Assembly (NCBI RefSeq): GCF_900184685.1
Contig: NZ_FXXL01000006.1
Span: 62,001 to 126,000 of the forward strand
Direction: 5' to 3'
DNA: 64,000 nt
From: Butyricimonas sp. Marseille-P3923
GTDB lineage: Bacteria; Bacteroidota; Bacteroidia; Bacteroidales; Marinifilaceae
Within the stretch, counting starts at the first letter, position 1. Each line of letters begins with the position of its first letter. The position numbers were made by a program, and so were the translations under genes. Shown piece after piece: positions 18,012-26,672 of this stretch. The notes under the pieces were generated by a model. The model had not been told where the DNA came from. It saw nothing but the letters and a program-made list of their open reading frames with translations, and did not search any database.

Positions 18012-18043
18012 TTTGCAATCCAGCCGGTAAAAGTGTAATTTTG
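18012..18043 (+). promoter_or_regulatory. Bacteroidetes promoter of the corrin-ring operon
   Basis: -33 TTTG at 18012-18015 and -7 TAATTTTG at 18036-18043 with 20 bp between them, close to the Bacteroidetes consensus. Transcription would start near 18050, only about 11 nt before the ATG at 18061, so no riboswitch precedes this operon. Confidence 0.7.
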
Positions 18044-18060
18044 CCCAATACTTCAAAATT

Positions 18061-19473
18061 ATGACAATGAACCAAGGAAAAATATACGTCGTCGGCATCG
18101 GACCGGGCAGTGAAGAAGACATCACTCCCGCGGTCCGTGCCGCCATCACACGCTCGGATGTGGTTGTCGGGTACAAATATTACTTCAACTTCATCCAATC
18201 CGTCATCCACCCCGGTACCGAGTGTATCGACACGGGCATGAAAAAAGAGAAAGACCGAGCCGCACTCGCTTTCGAGTACGCCGAACAGGGAAAAACCGTT
18301 TGCGTTGTCAGCTCCGGCGATGCCGGTATATACGGCATGGCACCCCTCGTCCTCGAGATGAAACGCGAAAAAGCGAGTCCCGTCGAGGTGGAGATACTAC
18401 CGGGGATAAGTGCCTTCCAGAAAGGAGCCGCGCTACTCGGCGCACCCATCGGGCACGACTTCTGTATCATCTCCCTCTCCGACCTCATGACTCCTTGGGA
18501 GAAAATCGAACGCCGGATAGAGGCTGCTGCCTCCGCCGACTTCGTGACTGCCATCTACAACCCGAAAAGCGAAGGACGCTACTGGCAACTCCATCGCCTG
18601 AAAGAAATCTTCTGCCAATACCGCTCACCGGAAAACCCTGTCGGTTTCGTGCGTCAAGCGGGACGGGATGAACAGGAAATCAAGATTACCACGATAGCCG
18701 ACTTCGACCCCGAGGAAGTGGATATGTTCACCATCGTGATTATCGGCAACTCGCAATCCTACGCGTGGGACGACAAAATCATCACTCCCCGCGGCTATTA
18801 CCGGGAACAGGGCACCGATGAAGTGGGCATCGGGCAGGAAATCATGATGCGCAGCTTCCGCACCATCGAATCGGAATTACAAAATAAAGATATACCCCTC
18901 GGGCGAAAATGGGCATTGCTGCACGCCATCCACACGACCGCGGACTTCGACATGGAGAATATCCTCTACACGGACGACAACGCCGTGGAAACCCTCCACG
19001 CCCTCTTGCATGACGGGAAAACACGCACCATCATTACCGACGTCACCATGGCGGCTTCCGGCATCCGCAAGGGAGCCTTGGAGCGGTTGGGCATCGAGGT
19101 GAAATGCTACCTCTCCGACGAACGTGTCGCCGAAATGGCATCCCGCCTAAAAATCACCCGCACGCAAGCAGGCATACGTCTTGCCGCGGAAGAACACCCG
19201 GACGCCCTTTACGTGTTCGGCAACGCCCCGACGGCTCTCATGGAACTATGCAAACTCATGCGCCTCGGCAAAGCACACCCCGCCGGAGTTATCGGCGCAC
19301 CCGTGGGCTTCGTCAACGTGCGGGAATCCAAACATATGTTGAAATCGTTCACCAACATCCCGAAAATCATCATCGAGGGACGCAAGGGCGGAAGCAACCT
19401 CGCCGCAACACTCGTCAACGCCATTCTTTGCTTTGACGACGCGGAAGGATTGCGACCGGGAAGGGACGTGTAA
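18061..19473 (+). CDS. cbiH-cbiC: Fused precorrin-3B C17-methyltransferase (CbiH/CobJ) and precorrin-8X methylmutase (CbiC/CobH)
   Basis: Residues ~5-245 form the SAM-dependent tetrapyrrole methylase that performs ring contraction (IYVVGIGPGSEEDITPAVR; VCVVSSGDAGIYGMA). Residues ~260-468 form the methylmutase that moves the C11 methyl to C12, giving cobyrinic acid; the catalytic histidine is likely in LLHAIHTTADFD. The two steps are not consecutive, so the fusion probably serves complex formation or stoichiometry. It is the first gene of the operon, with a strong promoter directly upstream. Confidence 0.94.
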   Translation: MTMNQGKIYVVGIGPGSEEDITPAVRAAITRSDVVVGYKYYFNFIQSVIHPGTECIDTGMKKEKDRAALAFEYAEQGKTVCVVSSGDAGIYGMAPLVLEMKREKASPVEVEILPGISAFQKGAALLGAPIGHDFCIISLSDLMTPWEKIERRIEAAASADFVTAIYNPKSEGRYWQLHRLKEIFCQYRSPENPVGFVRQAGRDEQEIKITTIADFDPEEVDMFTIVIIGNSQSYAWDDKIITPRGYYREQGTDEVGIGQEIMMRSFRTIESELQNKDIPLGRKWALLHAIHTTADFDMENILYTDDNAVETLHALLHDGKTRTIITDVTMAASGIRKGALERLGIEVKCYLSDERVAEMASRLKITRTQAGIRLAAEEHPDALYVFGNAPTALMELCKLMRLGKAHPAGVIGAPVGFVNVRESKHMLKSFTNIPKIIIEGRKGGSNLAATLVNAILCFDDAEGLRPGRDV

Positions 19474-19474
19474 A

Positions 19475-19595
19475 CAATTGAAAATGCAGAATTGAAAATT
19501 GAAAATGACAATACTGCATTTCTAAATTATAACCGATAATTGAAAATTGCCATGAAGTCTTCCTTCATTTTCAATTTTCAATTTTCAATTTTCAA
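19475..19595 (+). repeat. Inverted TTGAAAA / TTTTCAA heptamer arrays before cbiE-cbiT
   Basis: TTGAAAA-type units at 19475-19508 and near 19539-19548, then four perfect TTTTCAA units at 19568-19595, ending 7 bp before the ATG at 19603. The two orientations can fold into a hairpin. The spacer 19509-19538 holds no recognisable gene. Confidence 0.85.
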
Positions 19596-19602
19596 TTATC
19601 TT

Positions 19603-20796
19603 ATGAACTTTACAATTATAGGAATTGACGACAACGGCCAACAGGAGTTCTCCCGGGAAATACGCGGGCACATCGCTTCACGTACCGTATTCTCGGGGGG
19701 GAAACGTCACCACGGCATCGTGCGCCCGTTCTTGCCGGAAGGCTACCGCTGGATAGATATCACGGTGCCGCTCGACAACGTCTTCCGGCAATACGAGGGA
19801 GAGGACGAGATTGTCGTTTTCGCTTCCGGCGACCCGCTTTTCTTCGGCTTCGCCAATACCATACGCAAACGGCTCCCGGAAGCGGGCATCCGGTTATACC
19901 CCTACTTCAATTCCTTGCAGATACTGGCACACCGCCTCGTGCTTCCCTACCACGACATGCACGTCGTTTCCCTCACCGGGCGACCGTGGCATGAATTTGA
20001 CCGGGCACTCATCGAGGGACACGAGAAAATCGGTCTGCTTACCGACGAGCAACACTCCCCGGATGCCATTGCCCGCCGGATGCTGGCTTACGGGTACGAC
20101 AATTACCGGATGCACACGGGCGAAATCCTCGGCAACGAACACGAACGCGTACGCACCCTCTCGCCGGATGAGGCAATAGGACAACGTTTCGTCGCTCCCA
20201 ATTGCGTCATCCTGCAACGTACCCACGCGCACCCCCGTCCTTTCGGCATCCCGGAAAACGAGTTTGAACTACTCGACGGACGCACCCGCATGATTACCAA
20301 AATGCCTGTCCGCCTGCTCACGCTCGGCATGCTCGACTTGCGGGAACGCCACACGCTCTGGGACATCGGTTTTTGCACGGGTTCCGTTTCCATCGAGGCG
20401 AAACTCCAATTCCCCCACCTTCAAGTGGTAGCCTTCGAGCAACGCCCGGAAGGAGAGCATCTCATGAAAACCAATGCCGCCCGTTTCGGCACGCCCGGCA
20501 TAGAAGTACACATCGGTGACTTCACCGCAACCGACCTCTCCGGCATCACACCCCCGGATGCCGTATTTATCGGCGGACACGGGGGTAAAATGGAAGAAAT
20601 CATCTGCCGCCTGAACGAGGTTATCGTCCCCGGCGGCGTTATCGTATTCAACTCGGTATCGCCCGAAAGCAAAGAACTTTTCATCCGCGGTGCCGCCCGA
20701 CACGGTTTTTCCGTCACGGGAGAACACCGCCTCGCGGTAGATACCCACAACCCGATAGACATTATACAAGTACAAAAAACATCAGCACATGAATAA
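19603..20796 (+). CDS. cobL: Precorrin-6Y C5,15-methyltransferase (decarboxylating), fused CbiE-CbiT
   Basis: Bifunctional enzyme methylating C5 and C15 and decarboxylating the C12 acetate. CbiE (tetrapyrrole methylase) covers ~1-205, with VVFASGDPLFFGFANTI. CbiT (class I SAM methyltransferase) covers ~225-397, with LWDIGFCTGSVSIEAK as SAM motif I. The ATG at 19603 is chosen over the in-frame one at 19540, because the extra 21 residues would be encoded by the TTTTCAA array and the family starts at FTIIGIDDNG. It overlaps the next gene by 8 bp. Confidence 0.94.
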   Translation: MNFTIIGIDDNGQQEFSREIRGHIASRTVFSGGKRHHGIVRPFLPEGYRWIDITVPLDNVFRQYEGEDEIVVFASGDPLFFGFANTIRKRLPEAGIRLYPYFNSLQILAHRLVLPYHDMHVVSLTGRPWHEFDRALIEGHEKIGLLTDEQHSPDAIARRMLAYGYDNYRMHTGEILGNEHERVRTLSPDEAIGQRFVAPNCVILQRTHAHPRPFGIPENEFELLDGRTRMITKMPVRLLTLGMLDLRERHTLWDIGFCTGSVSIEAKLQFPHLQVVAFEQRPEGEHLMKTNAARFGTPGIEVHIGDFTATDLSGITPPDAVFIGGHGGKMEEIICRLNEVIVPGGVIVFNSVSPESKELFIRGAARHGFSVTGEHRLAVDTHNPIDIIQVQKTSAHE

Positions 20797-22600
20797 GATA
20801 GCTATTATCATATCTTCAGAACAAGGCTTACAAATCGCCCGCACCATACGGCAAGAACTACCCGATACAGAACTTTTCACCAAAGGAGAACAGGCGGATT
20901 GCACCGGTATCACGTCCATCACCGCTTTCGTGTCCGAACATTTTTCCCGGTACGATGCCCTCATCTTCATCGGGGCTCTCGGTATATGCGTCCGTGCCAT
21001 AGCCTCGTCCGTGCAGTCGAAATACACCGACCCGGCTGTCATCAACATCGACACCACGGGGCGACACGTCATTTCCGTCCTGTCGGGACACGTCGGGGGA
21101 GCCAACCAACTCACCCGCCGGGTAGCCAACATCTTGGGTGCCGAAGCTGTCATCACGACACAAAGCGACAACACGGGCTTGTGGGCTCTCGATACCCTTG
21201 GCAAAGAACAGGGATGGAAAACCGAAACAACCGCACCGATGAACGACATCATCACGGCATTCGTCAACACCCGTCCCACGGCTCTGCTCCTCGACACGCG
21301 GGACGAAGGCACCCGTTATCTGGAACGTACCGCACCGGAACACGTGAAAATATTCTACCATTTCGAGGATATCGATTTCAGTAAATTCCAACTCCTCGTT
21401 GCCGTTACCCCGTTCCGGCACGAGAGCCCGATACCCGCGTTGTACTACCGCCCGGCAGTGCTCCACTTGGGCGTCGGCTGCCGCAAAGAGTGCAATCCCG
21501 AGGGAGTAGCGGAAAACATTTTCCACGCGCTCGAATCGGCACGACTTTCTCCTCTGGCTCTGGCGAGTGTATCCACGATTGACCTGAAAAAAGACGAGCC
21601 CCTCGTTCACGATATTACCCGAAAAGCCGGAGTTTCACTGCACGTCTACACGGCAGACGAACTCAAAGATATAGAAGTCCCCAATCCCTCGGAAAAAGTA
21701 ACGGAAGTCACCTCCGTGCCGGGAGTGGCGGAAACCTGCGCATTGAAAAGCGCCTCGAACACCCGGTTATTACTGGAAAAACAGAAGCACAAGCTATCCG
21801 AGGGCAACGACTTCACCTTTGCCGTGGCTCTCGACCGGACGGCTGAACGCCGGGGATTTATCGAAATCGTGGGTGCAGGACCCGGTGACCCGGAACTTAT
21901 CTCCGTGAAAGGCAAAAACTTCCTTGAAACGGCAGACCTCATCCTTTACGCCGGAAGCCTCGTGCCCGTGGAACTGACCTATTACGCCAAACCCGGTGCC
22001 ACCGTGCGCAGTTCCGCCACGATGACACTCGAGGAACAATTCAGCCTCATGAAAGAATTTTACGACAAGGGACTCTTCGTCGTGCGCCTTCACACGGGCG
22101 ACCCGTGCATATACGGGGCAATACAGGAACAAATGGCATTCTTCGACGAGTACGGCATGGACTACCACATCACCCCCGGAATCTCTTCCTTCCTCGCCGC
22201 CGCTGCCGCCCTGCAATCGCAATTCACCATACCCGAAAAGGTGCAGACCATCATCCTCACGCGAGGCGAAGGACGCACCCCCATGCCCGAGAAAGAAAAA
22301 CTGCACATGCTGGCACGCTCGCAAAGCACCATGTGTATTTTCCTCAGTGCCTCCATTGTCGACCAAGTACAAAGCGAACTCCTGCAACACTACCCGCCCA
22401 CCACTCCCGTGGCAGCATGCTACCACCTCACGTGGAAAGACGAACGCATCTTCCGGGGACAATTGCAAGACCTCGCCCGTATCGTGAAAGAAAACAACCT
22501 CACCCTCACCACCATGATTGTCGTCGGCGATGCCATCGACAACCGCGAGGGACTGTCAAAACTATATTCACACCAATTCAAACACCTGTTCAGAAATTAG
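20789..22600 (+). CDS. cbiG-cbiF: Fused CbiG (cobalt-precorrin-5A hydrolase) and CbiF/CobM (precorrin-4 C11-methyltransferase)
   Basis: CbiG (~1-340) opens the delta-lactone and releases acetaldehyde from C20, a step specific to the cobalt-first route. Its N-terminal domain shows ALIFIGALGICVRAIA and LSGHVGGANQLT, and its C-terminal domain LGVGCRKECN. CbiF (~352-603) methylates C11, with EIVGAGPGDPELISVKGK and VVRLHTGDPCIYGAIQEQ. The reactions are consecutive, so substrate hand-over is plausible. The 603-aa length is the sum of both enzymes. The start overlaps the cbiE-cbiT stop. Confidence 0.95.
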   Translation: MNKIAIIISSEQGLQIARTIRQELPDTELFTKGEQADCTGITSITAFVSEHFSRYDALIFIGALGICVRAIASSVQSKYTDPAVINIDTTGRHVISVLSGHVGGANQLTRRVANILGAEAVITTQSDNTGLWALDTLGKEQGWKTETTAPMNDIITAFVNTRPTALLLDTRDEGTRYLERTAPEHVKIFYHFEDIDFSKFQLLVAVTPFRHESPIPALYYRPAVLHLGVGCRKECNPEGVAENIFHALESARLSPLALASVSTIDLKKDEPLVHDITRKAGVSLHVYTADELKDIEVPNPSEKVTEVTSVPGVAETCALKSASNTRLLLEKQKHKLSEGNDFTFAVALDRTAERRGFIEIVGAGPGDPELISVKGKNFLETADLILYAGSLVPVELTYYAKPGATVRSSATMTLEEQFSLMKEFYDKGLFVVRLHTGDPCIYGAIQEQMAFFDEYGMDYHITPGISSFLAAAAALQSQFTIPEKVQTIILTRGEGRTPMPEKEKLHMLARSQSTMCIFLSASIVDQVQSELLQHYPPTTPVAACYHLTWKDERIFRGQLQDLARIVKENNLTLTTMIVVGDAIDNREGLSKLYSHQFKHLFRN

Positions 22601-22603
22601 ATA

Positions 22604-22645
22604 ATCATAAATCGTAAATCATAAATCGTAAATCATAAATCTAAA
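22604..22645 (+). repeat. AAATCRT heptamer array before cbiJ-cbiD
   Basis: Alternating AAATCAT and AAATCGT units in 7-bp register fill the 50-bp gap and end 5 bp before the ATG at 22651. The same unit type recurs at 26631-26672 and, inverted, at 56071 and 60604. Confidence 0.85.
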
Positions 22646-22650
22646 ATATC

Positions 22651-24432
22651 ATGGTCCTCATATTCGGCGGAACAACAGAAGGCAGAACGGCAGTCCGGGT
22701 ACTCGACGAGGCAGGCTCCCCCTATTACTACTCGACCAAAAGCGACACGCAACAAATCGAGTGTAAGCACGGTACCCGTGTTGCCGGGGGCATGGATACA
22801 AGCGAGATGCAAGACTTTTGCACCTGCCATGACATCCGGCTTATCGTGGATGCCGCACACCCCTTCGCCTCCCAGCTGCACGCCAATATAGCCGCCGTAT
22901 CCGAACGCTTGGACATCCCCGTCATCCGCCTCGAGCGCCTCTATCCCGAGCGGGACGAATCGCTCGTATGGTGCGACTCGTTCGACGATGCCATAGATTA
23001 CCTTGAACACCACCACATCCGCAACTTACTCGCCCTTACCGGGGTACAAACCATCGGCAAGATGCGCCGCTATTGGGAAAAGACACCTTGCTGGTTCCGC
23101 GTACTCGACCGGGAACAATCACTCGACCTTGCACTTCGGGCAGGCTTCCCCCGGGAAAGATTACTCTTCTGGCAGGACAAACAGGACGAGGCGACTCTAT
23201 TCCGGGAGATTCAACCGGACGCCATCATCACCAAAGAGAGCGGTGAATCGGGCTTCTACTCCGAGAAGATTACAGCGGCAAAAGCCCTCGGCATCCCCGT
23301 ACTCGTCATTCGCCGTCCCGCGTTACCCGAAAGTTTTTACACCGTAAACGGGGAACACGGGCTACGCTACCGGGTGGAACGACTCGTGCCGGGATTCTCC
23401 CCCTTGCGAAGCGGATTCACGACAGGCTCCTGCGCCACAGCCGCCACGGTAGCCGCCCTGCAAGGACTCCTCACGGGCGAACCGCAACAGCAATCGACAA
23501 TCACCCTCCCCAACGGTGAAACAATCACCTTTCCCGTTGCCTCCTGCACGTTTGCCCCGAACTCCTGCACTTGCGGCATTACCAAAGACGCGGGAGATGA
23601 CCCGGACGTCACGAACGGCTACACGATATACGCGGAAGTTACCCCGTCCGCCACTCCCGGCGTCCATTTTCTACAAGGCGAAGGAGTCGGCACCGTCACA
23701 CTTCCCGGTTTGGGCATACCCGTGGGGGAACCAGCCATCAACACCACACCCCGTGCCATGATGACCCGGGAAGCGGAACGTCTGCTCCGGGAGCACAAGG
23801 ATATACCCGGCATCGACATCCGTATCTCCGTACCCGGCGGCAGGGAACTCGCCACCAAGACATTCAATCCCCGCCTCGGCATCACGGGCGGTATTTCCAT
23901 CATCGGCACCTCCGGAGTAGTACGCCCTTTCTCCTCGGAAGCCTTCGTCAACAGCATCCGCAAAGAAATACAGGTAGCCAAAGCCCTTGGCTGTAACCAC
24001 ATCGTCATCAACTCCGGTGCCAAGAGCGAAAAGACACTCCGTTCCCGCTTCCCCGAACTACCCGACCAAGCCTTTATCCACTACGGCAACTTCATCGGCG
24101 AAACCCTCAAACTGGCAGAAACCGAGTCCATCCCCTCCGTCACCATGGGCATCATGATAGGCAAAGCCGTCAAACTTGCCGAGGGCAACCTCGACACGCA
24201 TAGCAAACACGTCGTCATGAACAAAGCCTTCATCACCCGCCTCGCTGCCGAAAGCCAATGCCCCCCTTCATCCATTGCCCGCGTTGCCGACATCACCCTC
24301 GCCCGCGAACTATGGGACATCTTTGCCGACGCCCCCGCTTTCTTCGATACCCTCGTGCAACATTGTTACGCCCACTGCCTCCCCTTGCTCTCGCGGACAC
24401 GTTTAGAGATTATTCTTATTCCGGAAGAATAA
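22651..24432 (+). CDS. cbiJ-cbiD: Fused precorrin-6A reductase (CbiJ/CobK) and CbiD (cobalt-precorrin-5B C1-methyltransferase)
   Basis: CbiJ (~1-247) is an NAD(P)H-dependent reductase with VLIFGGTTEGRTAVRVL and VDAAHPFASQLHANI. CbiD (~249-593) begins LRSGFTTGSCATAATVAALQ and methylates C1 on the anaerobic route. The order in the protein is opposite to the reaction order (CbiD, then CbiJ), but the steps are adjacent. At 593 aa both domains are complete. It is the last gene of the corrin operon; a long hairpin follows. Confidence 0.95.
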   Translation: MVLIFGGTTEGRTAVRVLDEAGSPYYYSTKSDTQQIECKHGTRVAGGMDTSEMQDFCTCHDIRLIVDAAHPFASQLHANIAAVSERLDIPVIRLERLYPERDESLVWCDSFDDAIDYLEHHHIRNLLALTGVQTIGKMRRYWEKTPCWFRVLDREQSLDLALRAGFPRERLLFWQDKQDEATLFREIQPDAIITKESGESGFYSEKITAAKALGIPVLVIRRPALPESFYTVNGEHGLRYRVERLVPGFSPLRSGFTTGSCATAATVAALQGLLTGEPQQQSTITLPNGETITFPVASCTFAPNSCTCGITKDAGDDPDVTNGYTIYAEVTPSATPGVHFLQGEGVGTVTLPGLGIPVGEPAINTTPRAMMTREAERLLREHKDIPGIDIRISVPGGRELATKTFNPRLGITGGISIIGTSGVVRPFSSEAFVNSIRKEIQVAKALGCNHIVINSGAKSEKTLRSRFPELPDQAFIHYGNFIGETLKLAETESIPSVTMGIMIGKAVKLAEGNLDTHSKHVVMNKAFITRLAAESQCPPSSIARVADITLARELWDIFADAPAFFDTLVQHCYAHCLPLLSRTRLEIILIPEE

Positions 24433-24465
24433 GTCCGTCAAAAGATTAAGCAATCAGCAACGAGG

Positions 24466-24500
24466 ACAGGGCGAAAAGCGTTTTGACGCATTTGCCCTGT
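24466..24500 (+). terminator. Strong hairpin after cbiJ-cbiD
   Basis: ACAGGGC pairs with GCCCTGT and GCGT with ACGC inside it, joined by an A/T-pairing stretch into one long stem with a TTTG loop. No T-run follows, so it is not a classical intrinsic terminator. It may still end the operon or stabilise the mRNA. Confidence 0.45.
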
Positions 24501-24540
24501 AACGAGAAAATCGAGTGATTAGATTATCAAAATAATTGCG

Positions 24541-24548
24541 TATCTTTG
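24541..24548 (+). promoter_or_regulatory. -7 promoter box for the toxin-antitoxin-like genes
   Basis: TATCTTTG matches TAnnTTTG, 16 bp before the ATG at 24565; predicted leader about 10 nt. Confidence 0.6.
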
Positions 24549-24564
24549 CCGAAAATAAATTAGA

Positions 24565-24876
24565 ATGAAAGACACAAAAGAATCCATCATCAATCAACTT
24601 TCACCCTATCTATTCTGGGATATAGATAAGGCAACTCTTGATATGGATACTCACCGTGCCTACATTATCAAACGTGTTCTTGAATACGGTCAACTGGAAG
24701 ATTGGCACGCCATTCTCGCTTATTACACGCAACCGGTCATCATCGAAGTAATCAAAAATGTCCGGGAGTTAGACCCACGGGCTCTTGCCTACATTGCCAC
24801 GATAACAAATACTCCAATACACCAATTCAAATGTTACACCACACGACAATCGAACCCCACACACTGGAACTTTTAA
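24565..24876 (+). CDS. DUF6922-like small protein, probable antitoxin partner
   Basis: 103-aa protein (LFWDIDKATLDMDTHRAYII...RVLEYG) of a type often found directly upstream of nucleotidyltransferase-like AbiEii proteins in Bacteroidetes; I recall it as DUF6922, with moderate certainty. Its function is not established. The pattern 'LFWD-D...HR-YII-RVLEYG...W' resembles small DNA-binding antitoxins. It overlaps the next gene by 46 bp, implying translational coupling. Codon use is visibly more A/T-rich than in the flanking cobalamin genes, suggesting a later arrival. Confidence 0.75.
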   Translation: MKDTKESIINQLSPYLFWDIDKATLDMDTHRAYIIKRVLEYGQLEDWHAILAYYTQPVIIEVIKNVRELDPRALAYIATITNTPIHQFKCYTTRQSNPTHWNF

Positions 24877-25442
24877 GAAAGTTACAGGAATTACCCGTAT
24901 TGAGTAATACCCGACTCGTGGGAGGTACCGCTTTAGCTCTCCAAATCGGGCATCGAAAGTCTGTTGACCTTGATATATTTGGAAATATTCAAACAGATAG
25001 TCTTGACCTAATACAGTATTTGCATACAATTGGTAAAATCATTCAGATAAAAGAATCTCCGAATATCCATATCTTCTCCATAGATGGAATAAAAGTTGAC
25101 ATCGTGAATTATCCATACCCATGGTTATCCCCGCTAAAAATAAAAGACGATATAAAATTGGCTGCTTTAGAAGACATTTGTGCGATGAAACTAGCCGCAA
25201 TAACAGGAAGAGGTTCAAAAAAGGATTTTATCGACATCCATTTTCTCTTAGAACATTTCACTCTAAAAGAAATGCTTGTATTTTACAACCGTAAATACAC
25301 GGATGGCTCTTCATTTTTAGTATTAAAAAGTCTTTCGTATTTTGAAGATGCTGAAAATGAACCTTCTCCCGTCATGTTGACTGATACAAGCTGGGATACG
25401 GTAAAAAACAATATAAAAACACATTTACAAAAACAGACATGA
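24831..25442 (+). CDS. AbiEii/toxin-type nucleotidyltransferase
   Basis: 203-aa protein of the AbiEii (DUF1814) family, the toxin half of type IV toxin-antitoxin or abortive-infection pairs. The nucleotidyltransferase motif is visible in LVGGTALALQIGHRKSVDLD, with the DxD-type acidic pair, and family motifs KLAAITGRGSKKDFIDIH follow. The ATG at 24831 was chosen because the conserved region begins shortly after it; an upstream in-frame start at 24702 would give 43 residues of unrelated shadow sequence. Toxicity here is inferred from the family only. Confidence 0.82.
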   Translation: MLHHTTIEPHTLELLRKLQELPVLSNTRLVGGTALALQIGHRKSVDLDIFGNIQTDSLDLIQYLHTIGKIIQIKESPNIHIFSIDGIKVDIVNYPYPWLSPLKIKDDIKLAALEDICAMKLAAITGRGSKKDFIDIHFLLEHFTLKEMLVFYNRKYTDGSSFLVLKSLSYFEDAENEPSPVMLTDTSWDTVKNNIKTHLQKQT

Positions 25443-25654
25443 AAAACAAAACCAAAATTACCCGGGAAGACTACTTGAAAGCAACGAGGAAAGCCCGAAG
25501 GGAAGAAGAGATACGGGAGCATCTCCATCCCGTGAACATCAGCAGGGTTCACAAATCAAAGAAAGTTTACAACCGCAAAAGAAGCAAGGCGGCCCTGAAT
25601 AAGGAGCTGCCTTATTTTTTACCCTTCCGGCAAGACAGCAGGCATAGCGCTTAA
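25439..25654 (+). CDS. Small basic conserved protein
   Basis: 71-aa lysine/arginine-rich protein starting in an ATGA overlap with the AbiEii gene. The core ITREDYLKATRKARREEEIR...VHKSKKVYNRKRSKAAL resembles a short family of unknown function that I recall from Bacteroidales. It could bind nucleic acid, judging only by charge. Its last 36 bp overlap the convergent btuD-like gene. Confidence 0.6.
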   Translation: MKNKTKITREDYLKATRKARREEEIREHLHPVNISRVHKSKKVYNRKRSKAALNKELPYFLPFRQDSRHSA

Positions 25655-26626
25655 CAACTCTTCAATCGTCTGCACCTCCATCACGGGCTTCCCCGGCACA
25701 TTAATCTTGAAACCCGAAGTTGTCAAATCACCCGTTTCCACGTACACCCCCGATTCCACGTTCCGGTTAGCCAACACCCCGTTACGCTGCAACGCCTTCC
25801 GCACCATGGCATACTTTTGCCCGTGTCCCTGTAAGCGCACACGCGAAGTATATTGATTCTCTATCCGGAACAACCCCGTTTCCATATCAAAAACAATCCC
25901 CTTACGGGCAAAAAAACTACTCAAATGTCCCTCCAACGCCAAATCTTCCGGAGTGCCTATCGTGATGCCGTGTTGCTTATCCATCAGCCATATCTTGTCG
26001 GCAATCTGCAAGGCGAGTTCCAAATCGTGCGTCGAAAGAAATATAGTCTTCCCCGTTTCCCGTGTCAACTGGTGAAGCAACTGCATAATCTCCACCTTAC
26101 TCGGGAAATCCAAAAATGCCGTCGGCTCATCCAAAAATATCACGGGTGTCTGTTGCGCCAACGCTTTTGCTATCATCACCTTCTGCCGCTCCCCGTCACT
26201 CAACGTGTGTACCATACGGGAAGCCAGATTCTCAATCCTCACCAGCGCAATCGACTCCTCCACTATCCGGCAGTCCTCCTTGTCAAGCGTTCCCCAGAAA
26301 CCGGTATACGGACTTCTTCCCATCCCTATCAACTCCCGGGCACTCATGTTGCGCACGTCGCATTTCTCGGTCAGCACCACGCCTATCGTCTTCGACAACT
26401 CCTTGTCTGAATAAGTACCGAGCTCCCGCCCCATAATAAAAATCTCCCCTCCCAGCTTCGGTTGAAATGCCGACAAGGTACGCAAAAGCGTGGACTTCCC
26501 CACTCCATTCGCTCCCAAAAGACAAGTCAACTCCCCCCCGTGTATCTCCGTGCAAATCCCTTGAGCCACCACCTTCGTGTCGCTCTTACCCTTGTACCCG
26601 ATAGAAAGATTTACCAAACGAACCAT
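25619..26626 (-). CDS. btuD: ABC transporter ATP-binding protein (BtuD/FecE type)
   Basis: Energises uptake of a corrinoid across the inner membrane together with the permease and binding protein just upstream on the same strand. Walker A GANGVGKST (38-46), signature LSDGERQKV (142-150) and Walker B VIFLDEPT (162-169) are all intact. At 335 aa it carries an extra ~80-residue C-terminal domain beyond the usual ~255 aa (KYAMVRKALQRNGVLANRNV...), seen in some Bacteroidetes homologues and of unknown purpose. The riboswitch at 28912-29080 heads the operon. The substrate is inferred from that switch. Confidence 0.9.
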   Translation of the reverse strand: MVRLVNLSIGYKGKSDTKVVAQGICTEIHGGELTCLLGANGVGKSTLLRTLSAFQPKLGGEIFIMGRELGTYSDKELSKTIGVVLTEKCDVRNMSARELIGMGRSPYTGFWGTLDKEDCRIVEESIALVRIENLASRMVHTLSDGERQKVMIAKALAQQTPVIFLDEPTAFLDFPSKVEIMQLLHQLTRETGKTIFLSTHDLELALQIADKIWLMDKQHGITIGTPEDLALEGHLSSFFARKGIVFDMETGLFRIENQYTSRVRLQGHGQKYAMVRKALQRNGVLANRNVESGVYVETGDLTTSGFKINVPGKPVMEVQTIEELLSAMPAVLPEG

Positions 26627-26630
26627 AACC

Positions 26631-26672
26631 CAAATTTAAAATCACAAATCGTAAATCATAAATCGTAAATCA
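26631..26672 (-). repeat. AAATCRT heptamer array between btuC and btuD
   Basis: AAATCGTAAATCATAAATC-type 7-bp-period repeat fills the 46-bp gap between the two genes, just upstream of the btuD start on the minus strand. Confidence 0.8.

Noticed and set aside
19540-19602. Upstream extension of cbiE-cbiT to an earlier ATG
   Set aside because: The added residues are translated heptamer repeat, and the conserved N-terminus begins at 19603.
24702-24830. Upstream extension of the AbiEii gene
   Set aside because: The 43 extra residues are an alternative frame of the preceding gene without family similarity.
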